A stretch of DNA of 64,000 bases, from assembly GCF_020567525.1 (NCBI RefSeq), contig NZ_JAJCVI010000004.1, positions 515,226-579,225 of the forward strand. The letters run 5' to 3'. Position 1 is the stretch's first letter; every line of letters starts with the position of its first letter. The position numbers were made by a program, and so were the translations under genes. This document shows positions 1-8,992 of this stretch, piece after piece. The stretch comes from Halorubellus salinus (GTDB lineage: Archaea > Halobacteriota > Halobacteria > Halobacteriales > Natrialbaceae). A model generated the notes under the pieces. The model was not told the origin of the DNA, did not search any database, and saw nothing but the letters and a program-made list of their open reading frames with translations.

Positions 1-1
1 C

Positions 2-1708
2 CCCGCGGGCATCGCCGGGTACATCGAAGCGAACAAACTGCTGTTCACCGGCGGGGCACTGACGCTCGGACTCGGTATCGCCGCGGCCGCGACCACGTGG
101 TTCGTCCGGTACTACTACCCGCGGAACATCGTCGACACGCGCGAACGCGCTATCAACGTCATGCTGCCCCACGCCATCACGTACATGTACGCGATGAGTT
201 ACGGTGGCACGAACCTCGTCGAGGTGTTCCGGTCGCTCTCGCAAGCCGAGGACACGTACGGCGAGGTCGCCGCCGAGTTCGACATGATCGTCCGCGACAT
301 GGAGCTGTTCGGGAACGACATGTTCACCGCGCTCCGGAACGCGCGGAACCTCACGCCGAGCGGGAACCTCGAGCGGTTCCTCGACGACCTCGTGAGCGTC
401 GTCGACTCCGGCGGGGACGTCACGACGTTCTTCGAGGACCAGGCCGCACGGTACGCCGAAACCGCGAACGAGGAGCAAGAGGACTTCCTCGAGACGCTCA
501 GCGTGCTCTCCGAGATCTTCATCGTCGGGTTCGTCGCCGCGCCGTTGTTCCTCATCGTGACCCTGATGGTCATCTCGTTCCTCGGCGGGTCGACGGTCAA
601 CCAGATGGCCGTCCTCGTCTACGCGGGCCTGCCCCTCGGGATGCTCGGGTTCCTGGTGTTCCTCGACGTCCTCTCGGCACCGTTCGTCCAGCCGGCAGCG
701 GACGAACTCGAAGACGGTCGCTCGGCACCGCTGACGCCCGACGACGTCGACGACGACGACGAGCGGTTCGAGGCGTACGCGAAGGACCGACAGTACGAGC
801 GCTACTACGCGATCGCTCGCGACCCGCTCGCCGCGGTCCGCGACCACCCGCTGTACACGCTCGGCGTGACGGTCCCCCTCGCGGTCGTGTACCTGGCGGT
901 CGTCAGCGCACTCCAGGTGGTGCCCCTGTCGTTCGCGGCGTTCACGACGACGCCCGTGATGACGACGACCGTCGCGGTCGTCGCACCGCTCCTGCTCGTG
1001 CTCGTGCCGTTGTCGTACTTCCACGAGGGGAAGCGTCGCCGGGAGAACGCGATGGTCCGCCGGTTCCCCGAGGTCCTCAACGTGTTGTCCTCGGCGAACT
1101 ACATGGGTATCCCGTTCGTTGACGCACTCGGCCTGGTGTCGCGGTGGTCGAAGGGCGCGCTCGCGGAGGACCTGCGCGCGCTCCGGAACGACATCGAGTG
1201 GAACTACGACGTCACCGCGGCGCTGCTCGCGTTCGGGAACCGCATGCACGTCCCGTACCTCACGCGGACGGTCAAGCTCATCGCGGAAGGTGGACGGACG
1301 AGCGGCGACATGTCCCGTATCCTCGCCATCGCGGCGGAGGACACGCGCGCTCGCTACCGCATCGAGCGGGCGCGACGTCGCGCGATGGGGTCGTACATCG
1401 CCATCGTCGTCATCGGGTACCTCGTGTACCTGATGGTTATCGTGCTGGTGGCGGCGAGCTTCCTCGGCCCGATCGCCGAGGCGGCGAGCGCGCCGACGGC
1501 GTCGAACGTCCCCCAGAGCGGGCTACCGGTGTCGTTCACGAACATCCCCCTGGACACGTACCGGGCGTTGTTCTACCACTCGGTGCTCGTGATGGCGGTC
1601 GGCAGTGGCCTGCTCGCGGGGAAGCTCGCGGACAACTCGACGCTGTCGGGCCTGAAGTACAGCATCCTCATGATCGTCCTCGGCGTCGCGGCGTTCATGC
1701 TCGTCTGA
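2..1708 (+). CDS. Type II/IV secretion F-domain protein, PilC/TadC-like (5' partial)
   Basis: Membrane platform protein of an archaeal type IV pilus system, the partner of a PilB-type ATPase that is probably just upstream of the window. The frame is open from base 2 (568 residues visible), so the start is missing. Hydrophobic helices lie near residues 15-35, 175-215 and 280-345, and two more are at the C-terminus. They flank two soluble helical blocks, the duplicated F-domain layout. An Asp-rich loop (DDVDDDDE) separates the halves. The next gene is a pilin-like protein on the same strand, which supports the pilus role. The exact PilC subgroup is inferred. Confidence 0.85.
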   Translation, partial: PAGIAGYIEANKLLFTGGALTLGLGIAAAATTWFVRYYYPRNIVDTRERAINVMLPHAITYMYAMSYGGTNLVEVFRSLSQAEDTYGEVAAEFDMIVRDMELFGNDMFTALRNARNLTPSGNLERFLDDLVSVVDSGGDVTTFFEDQAARYAETANEEQEDFLETLSVLSEIFIVGFVAAPLFLIVTLMVISFLGGSTVNQMAVLVYAGLPLGMLGFLVFLDVLSAPFVQPAADELEDGRSAPLTPDDVDDDDERFEAYAKDRQYERYYAIARDPLAAVRDHPLYTLGVTVPLAVVYLAVVSALQVVPLSFAAFTTTPVMTTTVAVVAPLLLVLVPLSYFHEGKRRRENAMVRRFPEVLNVLSSANYMGIPFVDALGLVSRWSKGALAEDLRALRNDIEWNYDVTAALLAFGNRMHVPYLTRTVKLIAEGGRTSGDMSRILAIAAEDTRARYRIERARRRAMGSYIAIVVIGYLVYLMVIVLVAASFLGPIAEAASAPTASNVPQSGLPVSFTNIPLDTYRALFYHSVLVMAVGSGLLAGKLADNSTLSGLKYSILMIVLGVAAFMLV

Positions 1709-1843
1709 ACGCGCGGGCGTCACACCGGGGGCGGGTCGAGACCGAGATGGCCATCGCGGCCACCGCCACTCCCGAACGATTCTCGCACTGGTAGGTGGGT
1801 ACTTGCCGTTTGGGGCCGTTCTACAGCCGTATACTCACAGATA

Positions 1844-1856
1844 AGTACTTATACTC
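1844..1856 (+). promoter_or_regulatory. TATA-like box for the pilin-like gene
   Basis: The stretch agtacttatact is centred about 25 bp before the ATG at 1875, in otherwise GC-rich DNA. This spacing fits an archaeal TATA box with a leaderless transcript, so the pilin-like gene probably has its own promoter although it follows pilC. Confidence 0.5.
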
Positions 1857-1874
1857 GCTCATCGTATTATCTGT

Positions 1875-3542
1875 ATGACATTCTTCGCCGAGGAGAGGGC
1901 AGTCTCCCCCGTCCTGGGAGGCATCCTGATGTTCGGGCTCGCGATGAGCCTCCTCATCCTCACCCAGGTCAGCGTCGTCCCGGCCGCCAACCAACAGCTC
2001 GAGTTCGAGCACAACCAGGGCGTCCAGAAGGACTTCGAGCGCTTCGGCAGCTCCACGACGCGCGTCGCCGGAAGCGGCGCGACCGAGACCGTCGACGTCG
2101 ACCTCGGCGTCCGCTACCCGAACCGGTTCTTCCTCGTGAATCCCGGCCCGGCGAGCGGATCGCTGTCCACTGACGCCGCGACGTTCGCAATCGAGAACGT
2201 CACCAGCACGACCCCCGAGACCGCCGAGTACTACGACTCGCTCGGGAACGACGTCACGTACCAGACCACGCGCCTCGTCTACGACCCCACCTACCGCCAG
2301 TACGCGAACGCACCGCGGACGTTCTACGAGAACGGCGTCGTCTTCAACGAGTACGACGGCGACGTCACGCTCGTCACCTCCCGAACCCCCATCGTGAGCG
2401 ACGGCGACATCACCCTCGTCCTCTTCGACGGCAACGTCCAAGAGCAGACGACCGGCACGACGAGCCTCACGCTCCAGGCCGCGAGCGCACCCGCCAAACG
2501 CATCGCGGTCACGGACGACGGCGAACCCATCACGCTCCGGATCGCGACGCTCGTCCCCGAGAGCGACTGGCAGGAGTACGCCGACGGCGAGAGCGCCGTC
2601 ACGCTCCACACGTACGTGGACGCGGACGCCGACCCGCGGACGCCCAACGAGGTCGTGCTCCGGCTCGACGACACGCGCGACTACACGCTCCGCGTCGCTC
2701 GCGTCACCCTCAACGGCAACGCGATAACCGACCTTCCCGCGTACGTCACGACCGTCGGCTCGTACGCGAGCTCCGTGCCCGCGAACACCTCGATGACGTA
2801 CACCGCCGAGGTCCGCGACGCCCAGAACAACCCCATCAGTGGCGGTGAAGTCACCGCGACCATCGACGGGCCCGCCAAGTTCTCGAACGGGAACAAGGCG
2901 ATCAACGCGAGCGTCGACGAGGACGGCCGTGCATCCGTCACCGTCACCGGGAACACGGACGCACTCGGGACCATCACGGTCGACGTCGGCCGCGACAGCG
3001 ACGCTGACGACGACCTCTCGGACGAAGACGGCCACAAGTACGTCACGTACAGCTTCGAGCTCGTGACGACCGACGTCACGAAGGTCGAGCGCGACGCCGA
3101 CATCGGGAACGTGATCAACCCCGGGAACGCGACCGCTGGCGACCTCAGCCTCGAATCCGTCGGGGCAGACCAGGTCCAGTTCAAGAACCTCGGAACGGTG
3201 CCGAAGTCCATCGAACAGGTTCGCGTCAACTTCGTGAAGGCAGACGGCCAGGGGAGTGCGCCGGTGTATCAGGTCACGTCGGTCGACCTCACGGCGCTGC
3301 GAGTTGCCGGGACGTCGACCGGTGGGAGTTTCGACACGCAGTACGCGACTACGTTCACCGTCGGCGGGAACTACGAATCGATCACGAACGGGCCAGTCGT
3401 CGTCGGCGACGGCGAGTACGTAACGTTCGCGCTCGAGTTCGACGGCGCGAAGCAGGACGAACTCAGTCCGGGTGACTTCTACGTCATCTCGATCCGGTTT
3501 GCGGACGGGACTTCGGCGACGTACTTCGCCGGCGTCGTGTAA
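1875..3542 (+). CDS. Large type IV pilin-like surface protein with a bacterial-Ig-like segment
   Basis: The 555-residue protein begins with a haloarchaeal pilin leader: an acidic/basic N-terminus, RAVSPVLGG, then a hydrophobic helix to about residue 35. Prepilin peptidase would cut just before that helix. Most haloarchaeal pilins are 120-200 residues, so this one is long. Residues about 303-375 look like a Big-1 type Ig domain (an N-P-x-S-G-G-E-V-T pattern, then a small-residue strand and a DxxGRASVTV strand). The rest is predicted beta-rich and acidic. It follows the PilC-like gene and may be a minor pilin or tip adhesin. That function is inferred. Confidence 0.75.
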   Translation: MTFFAEERAVSPVLGGILMFGLAMSLLILTQVSVVPAANQQLEFEHNQGVQKDFERFGSSTTRVAGSGATETVDVDLGVRYPNRFFLVNPGPASGSLSTDAATFAIENVTSTTPETAEYYDSLGNDVTYQTTRLVYDPTYRQYANAPRTFYENGVVFNEYDGDVTLVTSRTPIVSDGDITLVLFDGNVQEQTTGTTSLTLQAASAPAKRIAVTDDGEPITLRIATLVPESDWQEYADGESAVTLHTYVDADADPRTPNEVVLRLDDTRDYTLRVARVTLNGNAITDLPAYVTTVGSYASSVPANTSMTYTAEVRDAQNNPISGGEVTATIDGPAKFSNGNKAINASVDEDGRASVTVTGNTDALGTITVDVGRDSDADDDLSDEDGHKYVTYSFELVTTDVTKVERDADIGNVINPGNATAGDLSLESVGADQVQFKNLGTVPKSIEQVRVNFVKADGQGSAPVYQVTSVDLTALRVAGTSTGGSFDTQYATTFTVGGNYESITNGPVVVGDGEYVTFALEFDGAKQDELSPGDFYVISIRFADGTSATYFAGVV

Positions 3543-3554
3543 GCCGACACTGGC

Positions 3555-4586
3555 TCAGATCCGGGTACCGACGTCGCGGCCGTTCTCGAACGCTCGATGC
3601 ACGCGGCCTTCGCCGACGACCCAGTCGCCAGCGCAGTAGAGTCCAGCGGCTTCGCCGGCCTGCACGTCGTCATCGACGGCGCCATTCTCCGGAAGTGCGT
3701 ACCGCCAGCCCTGGCTGTCGACCCAGTCGGGGTTCGCGTAGCGGTCGTCGTCGAGGAGGTCGGCGACGAGCGCGGCGGCGTCGCTGGCGGCGGACTTGGT
3801 CTCTTCGTCGTAGCGTTCGACGGACCACTCCGGGCTCATCTGGGCGACGAGGAGGCTCTCGCCGTCGGGGACGTGCCCCGGTTTGCACTCCTCGCGAGCG
3901 AGCCACCCGACGGGATGGGCCTGCTCGGGGTCGAGGAGCGCGTACCACGGGTGGTCCTCGCGGAAGTCGTAGTGGAGGACGATGGTGCGGATGGTGCGGT
4001 AGTCGACTGCTGCCGCCGCGCTCTCGACGCGCTCGCGTCGCTCGTCCTCCCAGTCGGTCGCCGCGAGAAGTTCCGTGGTCTGGGGCGCCGGTGGCGTGAG
4101 CACCACGGCGTCGAACCCGTCGTACGTCGTGCCGTCGACGTCGACGAGCGACCACGGTTGGTCGTTGCCGTCCTCGCGCTCGAGCCGCTCGATGTGCGTC
4201 TCCAGGGTGACCGTGGCGTCGGTCGCGTCGAGCACGCGCTTGGCGAACTGCGTGATGCCGGCCTCGTACGTCCACTTGTGCTCGTCGCTGTCGCGGCCCT
4301 CCTGGACGTGGCCGTCGGCGTCGTGCACCCAGATGGGTTCCTCGATGTCGTGCATGCCGTCGTCGCCGAACGACTCGAGGACCTCGCTGAACCGGTCGTC
4401 GTCGCCGGGTTTGACGTAGTTCGCGCCGTGGTCGTACCGACAGTCGTGCTTGCGGCGCGTCGCGGCGCGGCCGCTGACGCCGCGGGCCTTGTCGAACAGC
4501 GTCACCTGGCGGTCCGTGTCGTCGAGCACGTCGGCGACGCCGCACGCTGCCGCGCCGGTGCCGACGATCGCGACTCGGTCGGTCAT
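3555..4586 (-). CDS. Renalase-like FAD-dependent amine oxidoreductase
   Basis: 343 residues. The N-terminus has the FAD-binding Rossmann motif VGTGAAACG with a following acidic strand, then GRAATRR, the signature of the renalase/small amine-oxidase group that in bacteria oxidises aberrant dihydro-NAD(P) isomers. A GLYCAGDWV-like segment near the C-terminus is the second flavin contact. The ATG at 4586 is the natural start. It converges on the pilin-like gene with only 12 bp between stop codons. The substrate is not known from sequence. Confidence 0.8.
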   Translation of the reverse strand: MTDRVAIVGTGAAACGVADVLDDTDRQVTLFDKARGVSGRAATRRKHDCRYDHGANYVKPGDDDRFSEVLESFGDDGMHDIEEPIWVHDADGHVQEGRDSDEHKWTYEAGITQFAKRVLDATDATVTLETHIERLEREDGNDQPWSLVDVDGTTYDGFDAVVLTPPAPQTTELLAATDWEDERRERVESAAAAVDYRTIRTIVLHYDFREDHPWYALLDPEQAHPVGWLAREECKPGHVPDGESLLVAQMSPEWSVERYDEETKSAASDAAALVADLLDDDRYANPDWVDSQGWRYALPENGAVDDDVQAGEAAGLYCAGDWVVGEGRVHRAFENGRDVGTRI

Positions 4587-4668
4587 ACGCGACGCTACCC
4601 GCGGGAGGAGTAAGTACGGCTAGGTCGCGGCACCCGAACGAGACGCTCCCGGTCGTCGCCGTGGCCCC

Positions 4669-4729
4669 CGTGGCGTGATGGTTGAGGGAGCGTTCGTGGC
4701 GTGATGGTTGAGGGAGCGTTCGTGGCGTG
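4669..4729. repeat. 26-bp tandem duplication (2.3 copies)
   Basis: A perfect direct repeat of period 26 starting cgtggcgtgatggttgaggg, in the gap between two minus-strand genes. It is one of the many short boundary duplications in this window. Confidence 0.9.
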
Positions 4730-4853
4730 GTGGCGAGCAGGGAGCGCGTGCCGCGGCTGGGACGTCGGCGCGCTCCGCTCCGGCCTGGACCGACGCCCCC
4801 TGGGTGTGGGGGAATCGTCGACCGTGGCCGCGGCTTCCCTGAAGAACCCTCGG

Positions 4854-5585
4854 CTACGTGGGCGTGGTTCGTGCGTCGGCGCGTCGACGTTCGCAGATGG
4901 CGGCGGCCATCCCGCAGCTGCGGGCGAGGGCCTCAAGGTGCTCGCCGACGTCGGGATTCCGGAAGTGCGCGTCCTCTCGAAGGCCCTGGACGAGCGTCCC
5001 GGCGGTCTCGAAGGCGTCGGCGGCGTCCGCGTGTCGGTTCGCCGCGAGCGCGCTCCGTGCGGTCTCGAGGTCGTCGGCCACGACGAACCCGCCGCCGGCG
5101 AGCTTCTCCCGGAGGAATCGGACGGCGACGAACCGTCGGCCCGCACCGACGACGTAGAGGCCGGCTCCGACGACGGGCACCAGCCAGGTGGCCACGAGGA
5201 GGAGTTCGTATCGCTTCGGTCGCCAGCCGCGTCTGAACGTCTGTCCGGGGCCTCGAGCGAGTGCGACGAGGAGTCCGCCGACTGCCACGGCGACCGCGGG
5301 CGCAACCGTGAGCGCGAGGAACGCGGGGACGCCCTCCGGATAGACGCCGACCGCAGTCGCGGCCGTCTCGCGGAGTGCTCCGGGCAGGGGGAGCCCGAAT
5401 CCGAGGAGTGCGACCTGCGTCAGACCGAGTGCGACCGCGAGTGCGGGGAGGACGCCGGCCCAGAACGCCGAGTACCCGAACGCCTCACGGAGCCGGTCAC
5501 CGGGGTGGGCGTCCGCGAGGTGTAGTGGGAACCGCTCGCGTCCGGTCTCCGTCTCGCAGACGGGACACTGCACGCGCTCGTTCAC
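4854..5585 (-). CDS. Membrane protein with N-terminal C2H2-type zinc finger
   Basis: 243 residues, family not recognised. Cys7, Cys10, His22 and His27 form a C2H2-like zinc knuckle. Four hydrophobic segments follow (about residues 38-65, 70-90, 93-115, 130-155), and then a soluble helical tail rich in Ala and Arg. Haloarchaea have many proteins pairing a short zinc finger with a membrane domain, mostly of unknown role. The gene is 49 bp from the YchF stop codon on the same strand and could share its transcript. Confidence 0.65.
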   Translation of the reverse strand: MNERVQCPVCETETGRERFPLHLADAHPGDRLREAFGYSAFWAGVLPALAVALGLTQVALLGFGLPLPGALRETAATAVGVYPEGVPAFLALTVAPAVAVAVGGLLVALARGPGQTFRRGWRPKRYELLLVATWLVPVVGAGLYVVGAGRRFVAVRFLREKLAGGGFVVADDLETARSALAANRHADAADAFETAGTLVQGLREDAHFRNPDVGEHLEALARSCGMAAAICERRRADARTTPT

Positions 5586-5634
5586 ATACAGGAAACGACA
5601 GGTCGGCGTGAAAAAGGAACCGGTCGTGGGCGGT

Positions 5635-6828
5635 TCAGCTCGTCGTGACGAGCTCGACGACGTCCCGGTGCTCGAGTTCGTGACGCGTCGATATCTGGCG
5701 GCCGCTCCGGCAGTCCATCGCGTGCAGCAGGCCGTCGCCGATGTCGCTGTGCAGGTGGTACGCGAGGTCCTCGGTCGTCGCGTCCTCGGGGAGGATCCAG
5801 CAGTCCCGCATCACGCGGCCCTGGTCGTCCCCCATCGCGTCCGCGCCACCCGGGAACACGGCCTTCGTGCCGAGTTCGTCGAACAGCGCGGTCTCGATGG
5901 CGTCCTGGACGCCCGTGCCGTCGAACGCGGCGACGAACTCGCGGATCTGCTCCAGGCCGGCCTCCTGCTCGTCGCTGACGTCGCCGACGATGTCGAACGC
6001 GCCCTCGCCGGGCGTGTAGTCGACGACGCCCGCTTCGTTCGCGCTCTTCAGGGCTTTCTCGGCGTGCGCGCTCACCGGCACGACCGTGAGGTGCTCGTAC
6101 TCGGGGTCGCTCGTGATGTCGTCGTAGTTCGCCTGCGCTTCGGGCGTGTCCATCTTGTTCGCCGCGACCACCATCGGTTTCGTGCGCTTGCGGAGTTCGC
6201 GAGCGAGCGCCTCGCGGTCCGCTTCGTCCCACGCGTCCGGGTCGAGTTCGAGGTCCAGCGCGAGGATGACCTGCTTGATCTCGTCCTTGTTCGTCCCGAA
6301 CGCGTTCATCTGCTCGGCGAGGTCCACCTCGATGTCGCCCTCGTTCCCGTGGTAGCCCGAGCGATAGCGCTCGATGCCCTTCTCGAGGACGTCGACGTAC
6401 CACTGGTCGAGTTCCGCCTCGAGGAACGCGATGTCCTCGCGGGGGTCGTGGCCCTCCGTGGGTTCGCCCTCGAGGTCGGTCTCGCCGGAGAAGTCGACGA
6501 CGTGCACGAGCACGTCCGCCTCGTTCAGGTCGCTGAGGAACTGGTTCCCGAGGCCCTTCCCTTCGTGCGCGCCGGGGACGAGACCGGCGACGTCGACGAG
6601 TTTCGTGGGCACGAACCGTTCGCCGCCCTCGCAGAATCCGGTGTCGGGCGTGCACGTCTCGTCGAAGTCGGGCGCCGCGCACTCGACGCGAACGTACGCC
6701 TCGCCGACGCTCGGGTCGATGGTCGTGAAGGGATACGCGCCCTCGGGGACGTCGTTCATCGTCGCGGCGTTGAACAGCGTCGACTTCCCCACGCTGGGCT
6801 TGCCGACGAGACCGATCTTGTAAGTCAT
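5635..6828 (-). CDS. ychF: YchF/Obg-family redox-regulated ATPase
   Basis: 397 residues, close to the usual archaeal length. The P-loop GKPSVGKST is at residues 9-17, the DxxG switch appears as DVAGLVPGA, and the base-recognition motif as NKMD. The C-terminal part with an LHSDIG segment is the TGS domain. YchF proteins bind ribosomes and hydrolyse ATP, and in bacteria they are linked to translation quality and oxidative stress. The ATG at 6828 lies just before the P-loop strand, so the start is secure. Confidence 0.92.
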   Translation of the reverse strand: MTYKIGLVGKPSVGKSTLFNAATMNDVPEGAYPFTTIDPSVGEAYVRVECAAPDFDETCTPDTGFCEGGERFVPTKLVDVAGLVPGAHEGKGLGNQFLSDLNEADVLVHVVDFSGETDLEGEPTEGHDPREDIAFLEAELDQWYVDVLEKGIERYRSGYHGNEGDIEVDLAEQMNAFGTNKDEIKQVILALDLELDPDAWDEADREALARELRKRTKPMVVAANKMDTPEAQANYDDITSDPEYEHLTVVPVSAHAEKALKSANEAGVVDYTPGEGAFDIVGDVSDEQEAGLEQIREFVAAFDGTGVQDAIETALFDELGTKAVFPGGADAMGDDQGRVMRDCWILPEDATTEDLAYHLHSDIGDGLLHAMDCRSGRQISTRHELEHRDVVELVTTS

Positions 6829-6925
6829 TGCACAGTCACAGGCCGTGGGCGGGCTTGAAAATTGATACTCGCCGCCGCTCCGTCACGCGAATGCATGGCA
6901 CGGTGCGGGCTCGCGCTCGATGGCG

Positions 6926-7552
6926 CTACGCCTCGAGGACGTCGAGGGCGACGTCGACGGCCGCGGACTCGTAGTCGGCGCGTGCGATGGCGTACCGGTG
7001 GAGGTTCACGGGGTCGTCGCCGTGCGGTCGAAGGTGCCGGAAGTAGCCGTCGTGACTACCGCCCCAGCGCTCGACGTATTTCTCGATGGCGCTGACGGAG
7101 CGGTCGTTGTCGTCGACGACGGTGACGGTCACGGCGTCGAGGTCGAGGCGGTCGAACGCGAGTTCGACGAACGCGTCCGCTCGCTCGCCCGAGTACCCGC
7201 GCCCCCAGAACGGCTTGCGGAGCCAGATACCGAGTTCGGCGGTCCGCCGGTCCCAGTCGGAACCGATGCCAGCGTTCCCCGCGAACTCGCCGCTCCGCGG
7301 TTCCCCGGCTTTCGGGTAGAGCGCGTAGTTCCCGCTCTCGGCCGCGTCGTTCGTCTCGCCGACGTGCTGGACGTACTCGAACGTCTCCTTCGGGTGCGGG
7401 TGGGGGTCCCACGTCATGAACCGGGTGGCGTCGGCGATGCCGGATTCGGTGGAGACGTGCGGGTACAGTTCGCGCGCGTCGAGCGTCTCCGGGTGGATGC
7501 GCTCGAACCGCAAGCGCTCCGTCTCGAAGACGCGCGGGAACAGGTCCGTCAC
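6926..7552 (-). CDS. GNAT-family N-acetyltransferase (array member 4)
   Basis: 208 residues, RimJ/RimL-like. It opens with a (DLFP)...ETERLRFER segment shared by all members of this array, and carries the acetyl-CoA loop WGRGYSGERA. The GTG start (7550-7552) overlaps the TGA stop of the upstream paralog by 4 nt (GTGA), so translation is probably coupled. RimJ-like enzymes acetylate protein N-termini or small molecules. The substrate here is unknown. It is the last gene of a four-gene run of paralogs. Confidence 0.85.
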   Translation of the reverse strand: MTDLFPRVFETERLRFERIHPETLDARELYPHVSTESGIADATRFMTWDPHPHPKETFEYVQHVGETNDAAESGNYALYPKAGEPRSGEFAGNAGIGSDWDRRTAELGIWLRKPFWGRGYSGERADAFVELAFDRLDLDAVTVTVVDDNDRSVSAIEKYVERWGGSHDGYFRHLRPHGDDPVNLHRYAIARADYESAAVDVALDVLEA

Positions 7553-8199
7553 GCGCCATCACCGCCGTCAGCGCGCTCCTCGACGAACTCGCAGTCGGGA
7601 CGCTCGCCGCTCGCCTCGTAGTCGGCCTTCGACACCTCGTACCGGACGACGTCCCGGGGCTCGCCGTCGATGACGTGCTGGTTCCGGAACCGACCGACGC
7701 GCTCGCCGTCGAACCGGTCGACGTACTTCCCGATGGCGCGCCGCGAGTTCTCGTTCCCGACGAGGTGCGTGACCGAGACGAGTTCGACGCCCAATCGCTC
7801 GAACGCCAACCGGAGCAGGGCGGCGGCGCGTTCGCCCGAGTACCCGCGTCCCCAGAAGCGCTTCCGGAGGCCGAACGTCATGAACGCCGTCCGCTCGTCC
7901 CAGACCGCGAACAGCTCGGCCTCGCCAGCGGGGTACCCGGCGCCGTCCTCGCCGTCACGCGGCCGGACGACGTACGTGCCGGCGTCGCCCGACTCCATCC
8001 GGTCCTCGCGCTGGGCGACGAAATCGCGGGCCTCCTGGAGGTGCTCGAACGGCTCGATGGGGACGTACGCGAGTTCGCCGTCCTCGATGGCGGTCTCGTT
8101 CATCGACGCGTAGCGCTCCCCGAGGTCGGCGTCCGCGACCGACTCGCACTCGAGGCGCAACCGCTCGGTCCGGACCTCCTCGGGGAAGAGGTCGCTCAC
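7549..8199 (-). CDS. GNAT-family N-acetyltransferase (array member 3)
   Basis: 216 residues with the shared DLFP...RTERLRLE opening, acetyl-CoA loop WGRGYSGERAA and a C-terminal VSKADY segment. The GTG start at 8199 overlaps the TGA of the next upstream (broken) paralog by 4 nt, and its own stop overlaps the start of member 4 in the same way. The C-terminus EERADGGDGA closely matches the tail of the broken neighbour (RANDGGDGA), evidence of recent tandem duplication. Confidence 0.85.
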   Translation of the reverse strand: MSDLFPEEVRTERLRLECESVADADLGERYASMNETAIEDGELAYVPIEPFEHLQEARDFVAQREDRMESGDAGTYVVRPRDGEDGAGYPAGEAELFAVWDERTAFMTFGLRKRFWGRGYSGERAAALLRLAFERLGVELVSVTHLVGNENSRRAIGKYVDRFDGERVGRFRNQHVIDGEPRDVVRYEVSKADYEASGERPDCEFVEERADGGDGA

Positions 8200-8643
8200 G
8201 CACCGTCACCTCCGTCGTTCGCGCGGTCGAGGTCGGTCGGCTCGGACGTCGGTTCCGGGACGTTCTCGGGGTCGAGTTCGACCTCGGGCGCGCCGCCAGC
8301 GTCGCGGTAGTCGGCGGCGGTGATGCTGTACGACCGGAGGTTCCACGGTTCGGCGTCGCCGTCGTCCCTGGGCACCGCGTTCCGGATGTAGGCGTCTTCG
8401 CGACCACCGAAGTCCTCGACCCACCCCTCCATCTGGCGCTTCGAGTTCTCGTTGCCCTCGAAGTGCGCGACGGATGCGACGTCGAGGTCGAGGCGGTCGA
8501 AGGTCACCGAAAGCAGCGCTCGGGCGCGTTCGCCGGCGTACCCACGCCCCCAGTACGGTCGGTACAGCGAGACGCCCGTGTGGACGCGCCGGTTCTCCCA
8601 GAGGCAGTCGAGGTTCGCGACGCCGACGTGCACGCGGTCGCCC

Positions 8644-8668
8644 GTCGAGCGGACGGAGTCCGCTCGAC
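8644..8668. repeat. Perfect palindrome, 10-bp stem, inside the broken GNAT gene
   Basis: The arms gtcgagcgga and tccgctcgac flank a 5-nt loop. It falls in a segment absent from the three sister proteins, so it looks inserted. Confidence 0.85.
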
Positions 8669-8672
8669 TGTC

Positions 8673-8691
8673 CGAGGCGCGTGGCGCCTCG
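8673..8691. repeat. Perfect palindrome, 8-bp stem, inside the broken GNAT gene
   Basis: cgaggcgc, 3-nt loop, gcgcctcg. It sits 4 bp from the previous palindrome, and the two together encode a Ser/Arg/Ala-rich insert in the broken acetyltransferase. Confidence 0.85.
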
Positions 8692-8850
8692 CTCGCCTCG
8701 ACGGGATCGCCGTTCGCGTCGGGTTCGCCGGGCCGCAGGAAGATCGCCCAGTTCGCGGTCTCGGCGTCCGCGAAGGCCTCGCCCCACGACGCGAGCTCGT
8801 CGCTCGTGGCCTTCGGGTGCGGGTCCGGTGTCTGCGTGACGTATCTGGTC

Positions 8851-8884
8851 TCGCGTTCGCGAGCCGGACGGCTCGCTCGCGTTC
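8851..8884. repeat. 18-bp palindrome flanked by 8-bp direct repeats
   Basis: The palindrome gcgagccg-ga-cggctcgc (8859-8876) is bordered on both sides by tcgcgttc (8851-8858 and 8877-8884). The geometry is that of a tiny insertion with target duplication. The right-hand repeat overlaps the in-frame stop codon of the broken acetyltransferase. Confidence 0.8.
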
Positions 8885-8992
8885 AGTCGTAGCGCTCGAA
8901 CGCGTCGAGCGCGTCGTCGACGCGCTCGTATCGCAGGCGCGGCGTCCGCATCGTCTCCGGGAACAGCGTCGTCGGGTCGTCCACCGGCATCG

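Larger units (their letters stand above)
8196..8990 (-). pseudogene. Broken GNAT-family N-acetyltransferase (array member 2), in-frame TGA
   Basis: The ATG at 8990, 2 bp after the stop of member 1, starts a typical array N-terminus (TLFPETM...RTPRLRYERVDD) that stops at TGA 8883-8885 after 35 residues. The same frame continues without a break to 8196 and encodes the rest of the fold: a DPHPKA segment, NWAIF, and acetyl-CoA loop WGRGYAGERAR. The only in-frame start downstream of the stop is GTG 8633, inside the domain, so a shorter active enzyme is unlikely. Two extra Arg/Ser/Ala-rich stretches are encoded by palindromic DNA (8644-8691 and 8859-8876). A sequencing error at the TGA cannot be excluded. 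Confidence 0.75.

Noticed and set aside
1821..3035. Long open frame opposite the pilin-like gene
   Set aside because: Arg/Val-rich composition without any protein-like pattern; produced by GC-biased codons on the other strand. The same applies to long frames opposite the rfcL, ABC exporter, heliorhodopsin, deoxyhypusine synthase and HPP-USP genes.
8883..8885. In-frame TGA as a recoded (selenocysteine or similar) codon
   Set aside because: Haloarchaea are not known to recode TGA, and the sister proteins have ordinary residues there; a disabled gene is simpler.
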